From contig NW_020949602.1 of the NCBI RefSeq assembly GCF_900497805.2, positions 2,976,896 through 3,040,895 on the forward strand: a DNA stretch of 64,000 nt. The letters are read 5' to 3'. The notes under the pieces are model-generated. The model was not told the origin of the DNA. It saw only the letters and a program-made list of their open reading frames with translations, and did no database searches. Shown one piece after another: positions 57,395-64,000 of the stretch (positions within the stretch are counted from its first letter, which is position 1; each line of letters begins with the position of its first letter). This DNA is from Vombatus ursinus. Lineage: Eukaryota > Chordata > Mammalia > Diprotodontia > Vombatidae. A program made the translations under genes and the position numbers.

Positions 57395-58030
57395 AATGAT
57401 CAAGGAAGCCAATGTAATCTTAGGCTGCATTGAGGGGAGGTCAGTGTGGCATAGCTTCCAGAAATATAGAGGGGAGAGACCCCTGACCCAGTCTGCCTGG
57501 ATCAGTCACCTGGGGTATTAGGTTAGGATCTACAGCTGTGTGAAAAGTGCCAGATCTGGAAAGCAGCTAGGAGTAGGTAGGCCATGGCAGCCCTCTAGCC
57601 TAGAAGCCCTTGTCAATGACATCAGGAGATGTTTGGCTCTGAATGATGTATTTTAGGGAGGGCCCTGATAAATTGGGGAATATTCAGAGACCAGCAAAAG
57701 GCTGCACACTCATGCCAAGCAGAAACTGGCTGAAGAAACTGGGATGTTTAGACAAGAGAAGATTGGGGGAGGGCAGGGAGGAAGTATCTGATGGCTCTCA
57801 TGTGAAGGAAGGATTCATCTGCCCTACTTGTCTTCAGAGAGCAGAACTGGGCTGAAGCTTCAGAGAGGAAGATTGAGATCTGATCTTACATCCAACAGAG
57901 AAGTGGGCTGCCTGAGGAGTGGGAGGATCTGGAGGACCTCTTGGGTATGTGGAGAAAGGGAGACTTTGTTCCTCTCTGGTTAGACTAGAATGGCTCTGAG
58001 ATCCATCCCAAAACGGAAATTCTAGGATTC
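57395..58030 (+). mobile_element. L3/CR1-clade LINE fragments
   Basis: 57400-57500: TAATCTTAGGCTGCATTGAG, TTCCAGAAATATAGAGGGGA. 57640-58030: GAATATTCAGAGACCAGCAA, CTGAAGAAACTGGGATGTTT, GACAAGAGAAGATTGGGGGA, GAGAGCAGAACTGGGCTGAA, GTGGGCTGCCTGAGGAGTGG, TGGTTAGACTAGAATGGCTC. Overall in L3 sense order. Confidence 0.72.
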
Positions 58031-58107
58031 ACGCTATTTTACCCACTTCTCTACCAACAATCCCATCACATGCCCCCTCAAATCACAAATGCCCCCCAAC
58101 TTTATCT

Positions 58108-58332
58108 ACAGCAGGAGTTCTTAACCTGGGGTCTATGAACTGGTTTTTAAAAATATTTTGATAATTGAATTTCAATATAGTTCATAATCCTATGCATTTT
58201 ATTTTATTAATTTAAAGATATTATTCTGAGAAGGGAGCCCACAGGCTTCACCAAATGCCAGTGTGGTGTAAGGCACGAACAAGATGACGCCTCTCCAGAA
58301 TAGATGGTGTCTGAGCTGCCTCATGATTCTGC
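58108..58332 (+). mobile_element. hAT-type (Charlie-like) nonautonomous element
   Basis: Left end CAGCAGGAGTTCTTAACCTG; interior GGGTCTATGAACTGGTTTTT, ATTTTGATAATTGAATTTCA, ATTATTCTGAGAAGGGAGCC and GGCTTCACCAAATGCCAG. The right end is diverged. The best copy of the family in the window. Confidence 0.72.
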
Positions 58333-58336
58333 TAGA

Positions 58337-58618
58337 ACAAATAATAATGTGGTTGTTCAGTCATTTTCAGTCATATCTGAGTCTTTGTGACTCTATTTGG
58401 GGTTTTCTTGGCAGAGATACTGGAATGGTTTACCATTTCCTTCTCTAGCTCATTTTATAAATGAGGAAATTGAGGCAAACTGGGTTAAGTGACTTGTCCA
58501 GGGTCACACAGGTAGTAAGTGTCTGAGGCCAGGTTTGAACTCAGGAAGAGGAGTCTTCCTGACTCCAGGCCCAGGACTCTATCCACTGCAACACGTAGCT
58601 GCTCTGTGACAAATAATA
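58337..58618 (-). mobile_element. Mar1-type SINE with Bov-B/RTE tail, antisense, with TSD
   Basis: CAGTCATTTTCAGTCATATC, TTTGGGGTTTTCTTGGCAGA, CATTTCCTTCTCTAGCTC, CTTGTCCAGGGTCACACAGG, CTGACTCCAGGCCCAGGACT and ACTGCAACACGTAGCTGCTC. Flanking ACAAATAATA (58337-58346 and 58609-58618) is a perfect 10-bp repeat. Confidence 0.92.
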
Positions 58619-58624
58619 GCCCAT

Positions 58625-58935
58625 GGCTATAGATAGAGGCACCAAGGAGTGCTGGACCTGGGCCAAGAAGATCTCAGACACTTACTAGCTGTCTGACACT
58701 GGGCAAGTTACTTAGTTTGCCTCAATTTCCTCATCTGTAAAATGAGAGGGTGGGACTTAGTGACCTCAAAGCACCTTATATACTTAGATATAACACCCTG
58801 TGAGGTGTATACTGGTATTGTCCCCATTTTATAGCTGAAGAAACTGAGGCAGAACTTAAGAGACTTTGCATCATATGGCAATCAAGTGTCTGAGGAAGAA
58901 TTTCAATCCTCAATCCAACACCAGCTGCCTTTCAG
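58625..58935. mobile_element. Sense MIR3, then antisense MIR
   Basis: 58630-58775: TAGATAGAGGCACCAAGGAG, ACACTTACTAGCTGTCTGAC, CCTCAATTTCCTCATCTGTA, GGGTGGGACTTAGTGACCTC. 58780-58935: ACACCCTGTGAGGTGTATAC, GAAGAAACTGAGGCAGAACT, CAAGTGTCTGAGGAAGAATT. Confidence 0.82.
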
Positions 58936-59575
58936 AGACTGGAGGCATCTGTAGTATTTGTGTGGGGCTCAGGGAGACCCCTCCCCCTTCACCAATTACC
59001 CATGGAATAGCTTCAGTCTCCGTTTCTGTTTGTATAGTGAGAGCTCAGTCTAGTTTTGTTCTGTTTGGGGGCTGGGCAAGGCTCAAGCCAAGGGCACCAT
59101 TTTGCAGGCAGGTCTTCAAGCGTCCCCCCAAAAAAGCCCGTTCTGGTCTTCCCAAGTGCCAGACCCTGTGAAACCCTACAATGGTGCCAGAAAGCAATTC
59201 CATCACAGCAACTTCAGCAGGGTTTGGGGGAGGCTGGACTGGGCCCCCCATCACAGCCAACAGATGTGTCAAGGGAACCTCAGAAACTGGGGCATGTGAA
59301 GGGGGTCTGCCTCCCAGGGCCTGGCACAATGGAGGAACCCATCAATGAAGCATTTCATTCAGGCCATTTCTATGGCCACCATCACCAAAACAACTGACCA
59401 AAGCACTTTCTGCCTTGACAATCTTGACAATGGCCAAACGCATCTTCTGCCAGAGGGGAAAAAGACAAAAGAGGGTATCTGGGTATGAATGGTGCCAGCT
59501 CATGTCATGGGGATCCCTGGGGGGCCTTGGTGTCTCATCTGTAAAGTGGACTTCTAATATTACATGTGTGCGTGT
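58936..59575. other. Unassigned DNA with overlapping frames
   Basis: About 640 bp, repeat-poor and GC-leaning. Frames of 94-113 aa overlap on both strands at 58866-59665; no domain recognised and none is favoured over the others. No gene called. Confidence 0.4.
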
Positions 59576-59577
59576 AT

Positions 59578-59735
59578 TCACTGACTGGAAAGAACTTGAG
59601 AGATCATCTAATCTAAACCCACATTCTGAGAATGAGGAAAGGGCAGCCCAGAGAGGGAAAAACACTTGTCCAAAGTAACACGGACAGTAAAGAGTGACGT
59701 TTGAGCCTGGCTCCTCTTTCTAGTCTAGTGTCCAG
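59578..59735 (-). mobile_element. L3/MIR-like fragment, antisense
   Basis: GACTGGAAAGAACTTGAGAG, ATCATCTAATCTAAACCCAC, AAACACTTGTCCAAAGTAAC, TTGAGCCTGGCTCCTCTTTC. Confidence 0.62.
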
Positions 59736-59819
59736 TCATGTCTAGTGATCCTTCCACCATTCCTCCGCTTCTCCGTAGAGTGCCTACTGGATGCAAAGCA
59801 CTGTCAATTCAATTTCCTC

Positions 59820-60085
59820 TAACAAGTATTTATTTAGCACCTACTGTAAGCCAGATGGAAATCTTGAGCCAAAAACAAAAGAGTCCCTCCCCTTAAGGGA
59901 CTTACCAAGGAGAAATGGCACGTGCCCAGATAATTACTGGCTTCAGAGTGAGAGGATCTGAGTTCAAATCCCTGCTCTACCTGTGTAACTTTGGGCAAGG
60001 CGCCTCCTCTCCCTCAGCTTCCTCATCTGTAAAATGGGATGGTCAGGCTAGAAGACCTTGAAGGTCCCTTCTATTGTAGGTCTAG
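59820..60085 (+). mobile_element. Old LINE-like piece, then MIR3
   Basis: 59820-59915: CAAGTATTTATTTAGCACCT, CCCTCCCCTTAAGGGACTTA. 59935-60085: GGATCTGAGTTCAAATCCCT, TAACTTTGGGCAAGGCGCCT, CAGCTTCCTCATCTGTAAAA, GGCTAGAAGACCTTGAAGGT. Confidence 0.78.
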
Positions 60086-60224
60086 AAAACTGCTTAGGAA
60101 GCTGGAAGAGGGAAACAACCCCTCCACCTGTGGACATCAGGGAAGAGCCATGAGAAGCCCCTTGGAAGACATTTTCCAACTTCCTGATTCAGTCTCATCT
60201 TGAGAAGATTTGGCATTTGAGGCT

Positions 60225-60700
60225 CTTTTCAATCTGACTCCATCCCACCATTCTAGGCTTGCCTCTTATTTCTTCCCTGTGGAATAATAAAGAAAATGCA
60301 AGACGAGGAGTCAGGAAGACTTAGGTTCTAATCCCACCTCTGATACTTCCCAGATTGCTCGACCCCGAGCATGATGCATAATGATTTTGAGTCTCGGTTT
60401 CCTCATCTGTAAAGTGGGATAGTGATAACACACGCTTTATAGGTTTGTTGAAAGGGTCAGGTGAGATCATGAATGGAAGGTCCTCTTAAGCGGCTAGCTA
60501 CCATTCTTAATAAACCACGTGAGCTGGTCCTCACTGCCCTTGGAAATCGCTTCGCTCTTTCCTGTTTCCGTCTACCTGGAAGGCTTTCCCCTAAACATCC
60601 CCACCATCTGCCTGTGTGAAGACAGGAACATCCTCATTAGGCCGAGCTCTGGCCCCCATCACAAATCCTCAATGAATATTTGTTGAGTGAATGAAGATGT
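60225..60700 (+). mobile_element. L2 pieces around a MIR
   Basis: 60225-60286: CAATCTGACTCCATCCCACC (L2). 60287-60515: GCAAGACGAGGAGTCAGGAA, CGGTTTCCTCATCTGTAAAG, TAGGTTTGTTGAAAGGGTCA (MIR). 60520-60700: GAGCTGGTCCTCACTGCCCT, CTACCTGGAAGGCTTTCCCC, TCAATGAATATTTGTTGAGT (L2). The MIR lies inside the L2 order, which suggests an insertion. Confidence 0.68.
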
Positions 60701-60854
60701 GGCTTCCAAGTCCTACGCATGCATGTCATGTTTCATCAAGGCCTTGATCTCATTACAATCTAAACTGGCTCGGAATCATCTTCTCTGTCGCCTAAGAATT
60801 CCCAGTGGGCATCAGGAAAGTGATCTAGCCTTGAGGCCTTTCATGTAAATAGCC

Positions 60855-61215
60855 CAGATTCTGCCAGTCAGTCAGTCATTCATTCACCAAGCGTTTATGA
60901 AGTGCTGAGTTTATGCCCTGAACAATGCCAGGCCCCTGGGTGTACAAAGATAGAAACAAAACTGTCTCTTCCCTCAAGAAATTTATATTGCATTAGGAGA
61001 CACAACATGTTCACAGATGATGAAGCTGAAAATATAAGGTGTCCCAAAAGTTTCAGTTCAGTTTTAAGCTTTCCTAGCTTAAAGACTTTGGGATACTTCT
61101 TATATGCAAGATATCCAGAAATTAAGTAGGTCTCAGGAAATAGACAATAGAACTTTGAGTCAGCAAGGGCTGAATTCAAATCCTCAAGGACCTTATATCC
61201 TAATTAGAAGGATAG
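60855..61215 (+). mobile_element. Old LINE-like repeat, interrupted by a mariner-like MITE
   Basis: 60890-61015: GCGTTTATGAAGTGCTGAGT, CAATGCCAGGCCCCTGGGTG, TCTTCCCTCAAGAAATTTAT, GGAGACACAACATGTTCACA. 61180-61210: TCAAGGACCTTATATCC. The MITE is at 61,035-61,101. Confidence 0.65.
61035..61101. mobile_element. Mariner-like MITE (degraded)
   Basis: AAGGTGTCCCAAAAGTTTCA on the left and CTTTGGGATACTTCTTA on the right are imperfect inverted ends. The middle TTAAGCTTTCCTAGCTTAAA is itself self-complementary. TA dinucleotides flank both sides, as expected for a TA-target element. Internal parts are lost, leaving about 67 bp. Confidence 0.6.
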
Positions 61216-61305
61216 ATAGACAGTTAGATAGATAGATAGATACATACATACATACATACATACATAGAGATACATAGATACATACATATAGATATAGATA
61301 AATGC
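61206..61305. repeat. GATA then CATA microsatellite
   Basis: GATAGATAGACAGTTAGATA, then CATACATACATACATACATA, then GATA again. Confidence 0.95.
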
Positions 61306-61327
61306 AAAGGAACTAGAAATTAGTTAC

Positions 61328-61431
61328 AGAGAGGCAGCACGTGGAATAGTAGTAGATGGAACCCTGGATTTGGAATCAGACAAATCTTAGGATAAATCAC
61401 TTAAACTCTCAGAGATTTGGGAATAATAACA

Positions 61432-61478
<47 letters not shown>

Positions 61479-61575
61479 ACATTATAGGCTTGTTGTTAAA
61501 GATCAAACAAGATAATACACATAAAGCGTTTTGCAAACTTTCAAGCTCAGCATGAATGTTCAGCCATTACTGTGA
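61328..61575 (+). mobile_element. MIR with (GAT)n grown inside
   Basis: GAGGCAGCACGTGGAATAGT, GGATTTGGAATCAGACAAAT, TAAATCACTTAAACTCTCAG. Then GATGATGATGATGATGATGA (61432-61478) where a MIR has its ATAATAATAG, then TAGGCTTGTTGTTAAAGATC and AAAGCGTTTTGCAAACTTTC. Confidence 0.85.
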
Positions 61576-61780
61576 GAGAAGGGAAGGCTTGGTACTAGAA
61601 ATAGAGACCTAGTATGTGAATGCTCTGGTGATAGACACTAAAGGAGAGACAAGGTTTAGACGAGGGCCAGGCCCCTCTGCCCATGTAGTTAGCTCCCAGT
61701 CTGTAAAGATACCTAGAACTGGAATGTACTGTATTACATTAAAAGTCCTTTACAGAGTTGTAAAAATTGAAGGGCTTTGA
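61576..61780. other. Unassigned DNA
   Basis: No repeat named. Confidence 0.3.
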
Positions 61781-61784
61781 GACA

Positions 61785-61925
61785 CTGGAGGTCAAGAAGG
61801 GTCTTAGGACCTGGGGAATCAAGGAAGGTTTCTGGAGGAGGTAAGATTTGAGTTGAGCTTCAAAGTATGGGGAGAAATTGAATATTCCCAGAGAGGGAAG
61901 CAGGGCGTTCCCAGAGGCATTAAAG
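61785..61925 (+). mobile_element. Old LINE-like repeat fragment
   Basis: GGAAGGTTTCTGGAGGAGGT, AAGATTTGAGTTGAGCTTCA, AGGGCGTTCCCAGAGGCA. Confidence 0.6.
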
Positions 61926-62160
61926 GGGCCGCTAGGGACATAGCTCAACTCCCTGACCTCCCCCCTCCTTTCAAATCTGTCTGGCAAACATGGAAGTCTT
62001 TTCCTTTTCTTCGTTCTCCTCAATTCCCTGCTTCTCCTACGGTCTCACTGAATCCCAAAGGGGTCAGAAGGGTTGACCAATTCAACACTTGCCCAATGAA
62101 TAAATCCCTTTTACAATATCCCTGGTTTGTGCACAATTTCTTTCCTTAGTGACTCAGTTT
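61926..62160. other. Unassigned DNA
   Basis: No repeat named. The frames of 94 and 98 aa over 61739-62149 overlap on opposite strands without a recognised domain. Confidence 0.3.
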
Positions 62161-62162
62161 CC

Positions 62163-62360
62163 TTATCTGAGAAGCATGTCATGGGTAAAATGCTGGACTT
62201 GAAGTCAGAAAGGTCTAAGTTGAAATCCCACTTCAGATACTTATCAGCTGTGGGACCCTGGGCAAGTCTGTCTTCTCTGTGCCTCACTTTCTTCCTCTGT
62301 GAAATGGGGGTATTGGATTCAATGATCTCTATGGCCCTTCCAGCTGTAAATGATGATAAA
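62163..62360 (+). mobile_element. MIR3 SINE
   Basis: GGTAAAATGCTGGACTTGAA, AGTTGAAATCCCACTTCAGA, GTGGGACCCTGGGCAAGTCT, CTTCCTCTGTGAAATGGGGG and CTATGGCCCTTCCAGCTGTA. Confidence 0.88.
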
Positions 62361-62785
62361 ATTTTATATGTGCGACAGAGATGAGTGGAGGGCTACTAAT
62401 TTTGAAATCTATTAGAACCTTTCTTTGAGAAGGATGCAATTATCCTCTTTTTACAAGGGAAAGACACAGGTTTTAGATGCCAAAGTCGGGACATTTGTTA
62501 GAAGCCAACATAGCATCTCAGGACTCTGAGGTATAAGGTAGTGGCGTGGAAAAGGGAAAGACCATCATTATGTATTTTCTATTTTCAATATCTGAATTAA
62601 AACAACCTATAAACTTCAAGGCAGCATGATATCCATGAAAGGCGCCAGCTCTTTGCCTCACATACTCGGCATGTAACTTTGAGCAAAGTAATTTTCTTTC
62701 TCTAGGCTTCAGTGTCCCCCTTTGTAAAAGGAAGGAATGAGCTCAATGAATACTTCCCTTTCTAGCCTCGATATTCTAAGTGGCC
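62361..62785 (+). mobile_element. Unassigned, then weak MIR3
   Basis: 62361-62595 is unassigned. 62600-62785: GGCAGCATGATATCCATGAA, CATGTAACTTTGAGCAAAGT, TCTAGGCTTCAGTGTCCCCC and ACTTCCCTTTCTAGCCTCGA. Confidence 0.6.
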
Positions 62786-63099
62786 GATATACAACCAGTG
62801 GTCTATTTAGGATTGTTGAGATCTGCACTTGACTCCTAGAAGAAATAAAAATCACAGTTCATGAGGCAGGGGAAGGTCCCCGTAGTGTCTTTAATCCCAG
62901 TTATACTTCTGTCAGCCATGTGATCACTCTCACCTAGCCATCCCATTCTCTTTCTCTTTGGCCCTCTACCTTCCAGTTCACTTCCCTTCCCTCTTCTCTC
63001 CTTGACCCCTAGCCCTCCCCTTTGATCCTCAAAACTCAAAGCACCTGGGATGGGTCTAAAGGCCTTGGGCCATGGGCCTCACTGAGCTAAGTCACCACC
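62786..63099. other. Unassigned DNA
   Basis: About 315 bp. Pyrimidine-leaning at 62935-63020. No gene recognised. Confidence 0.35.
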
Positions 63100-63268
63100 A
63101 GCATGGATGGGTAGAAAGAGCATGGATTTGGAGTTACTATTCTCTAGTCCCTGTGGAACTTCAGACAAATCAATTAATCTCTATGATCCTCAGCTGTCCT
63201 CATCATAAGAAATGGCCTAGGTGATCCCCAAAGTCCCTGTGAGCTCTAAATCTTAGAATCTTTCTCAC
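63100..63268 (+). mobile_element. MIR3 SINE
   Basis: ATGGGTAGAAAGAGCATGGA, TTTGGAGTTACTATTCTCTA, GAACTTCAGACAAATCAATT, TCCTCAGCTGTCCTCATCAT and AAGTCCCTGTGAGCTCTAAA. Confidence 0.8.
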
Positions 63269-63444
63269 AACTTTCCTGATAGCTCCAGGGATTTTCTGAT
63301 TTCTAAACTTTATATATTTCTAACTACTGGATTGAGGTCCTATCCTCCTCCTTTCTTCCCAACCTCCTTGATCTCTGAGTTTGTTTGGTTTGCTGGATTC
63401 TGAGATTGCTCACATATCATCTCAGGGATTATCTATTGGAGTTG
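63269..63444. other. Unassigned DNA
   Basis: No repeat named. Confidence 0.3.
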
Positions 63445-63685
63445 TCAGTGGACCATAAACTCAACCTAAATACAGTGTGATATGGCAGTCAAAAATTGAT
63501 TTTTAAAGAAGCTTAGGCTACATTGAGAGAGGAAAACTCCCCAGAAGAGGGGAGGTGAAAGACCTTCTACCCTATCTCCAGCTCCATCAGGAGTATTATG
63601 TCCAGTTTGGGGGCCACATTTTAGGATAGATCATGGAAAAATTGAAATTATTCTGTAGACAGACAAGGATGGAGAGAGAAACGAA
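63445..63685 (+). mobile_element. L3/CR1-clade LINE fragment
   Basis: AGTGTGATATGGCAGTCAAA, TTAGGCTACATTGAGAGAGG, AGGAGTATTATGTCCAGTTT, GGGGGCCACATTTTAGGATA, CAAGGATGGAGAGAGAAACG. Abuts the L1 at its right. Confidence 0.75.
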
Positions 63686-64000
63686 AAACAAGCCATAGCC
63701 TTTGACCCAACAATAGCACTTCTAAGGCTGTGCCCCAAAGAGATCATAAAAATGGGAAAAGGACACCCATGTGCAAAAATATTTATAGCAGCTCTTTTTG
63801 TGGTGGCAAAGAATTAGAAATTGAGAGAATGCCTATCAACTGGAGAATGGCTGAACAAGTTGTGGTATATGAATGCAATGGAATACTATTGTGCTATAAG
63901 AAATGATGAGCAGGCAGAGTTCAGAAAAACTTAGAAAGACTCGCATGAACTGATGCAGAGTGAAATGAGCAGAACCAGGAGAACATTGTACACAGTAACA
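63686..64000 (+). mobile_element. L1 LINE, 5-prime truncated, running off the window
   Basis: CCTTTGACCCAACAATAGCA, AAATATTTATAGCAGCTCTT, GGAGAATGGCTGAACAAGTT, GGAATACTATTGTGCTATAA, GTGAAATGAGCAGAACCAGG and CATTGTACACAGTAAC. The same part of L1 as 29,760-30,070 with GAGAACATTG added downstream; the 3-prime UTR and tail lie beyond 64,000. It is closer to the intact L1 pattern than the 29,474 copy. Confidence 0.92.

Noticed and set aside
58866-59665. Frames of 65-113 aa in both orientations as a multi-exon gene
   Set aside because: No consistent splice signals or domain; starts inside a MIR fragment and the frames contradict one another.

Overview
This window looks like non-coding DNA from a marsupial nuclear genome. 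I found no host protein-coding exon, rRNA, tRNA or CRISPR that I can support. The longest open frames are explained by repeats: 191 aa inside an L2 copy, about 160 aa in a pyrimidine run, and poly-Ser/His over a trinucleotide repeat. The marsupial call rests on three things. First, SINEs whose 3-prime tail is shared with Bov-B/RTE LINEs (the Mar1 type). Second, poly(A)-tailed tRNA-like SINEs that start GGGGCAGCTAGGTGG and end near CCCCATTGCCT plus an A run. Third, L1 3-prime ends of marsupial type. I did not see the SINE with the CTTACCACTCTTCTGCC body that is very abundant in Monodelphis. An Australian marsupial is therefore my preferred reading, but this is an inference from memory of repeat consensus sequences.

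Layout. 1-448 is a GATA-type array. 450-9,300 holds MIR, MIR3, Mar1, L3 and hAT fragments, including a Mar1 copy, two old hAT elements and a short retrocopy inserted in a hAT element. 9,790-10,425 is an L2 3-prime end. 10,500-18,000 is a dense mix of MIR and L3, with a small L1 tail at 15,575 and a long antisense L3 at 16,470-17,300. 18,100-29,000 alternates MIR3/L2/L3 with repeat-poor stretches. 29,305-30,715 is a three-layer nest: MIR, split by an L1 tail, whose end is followed by a poly(A) SINE. 31,200-37,600 has another poly(A) SINE, a microsatellite grown inside a MIR3, an L3 split by a Mar1 SINE, L2, and an 88-bp tandem duplication. 39,400-42,550 holds an RTE endonuclease fragment, then a 1.3-kb L2 with a pyrimidine expansion and a 10-N assembly gap. 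42,800-55,000 is more MIR/L2/L3, AT-rich simple DNA and one copy of a 137-bp duplicated segment. 55,100-64,000 has the second copy, a repeat-poor block (56,280-56,960), L3, hAT, Mar1, a small mariner-like MITE, GATA and GAT microsatellites, and an L1 running off the window end.

The parts do not form a gene system. They form a record of transposition: L2, MIR and L3 as the old layer, then hAT, mariner, RTE and Mar1, then L1 and poly(A) SINEs, with microsatellites growing inside several copies. The only candidate functional sequences are repeat-poor blocks that could be regulatory, and these are guesses from the absence of repeats and the presence of motif-like strings. Repeat names are by recognition only; edges are approximate (often 5-20 bp) unless a target-site duplication is given.
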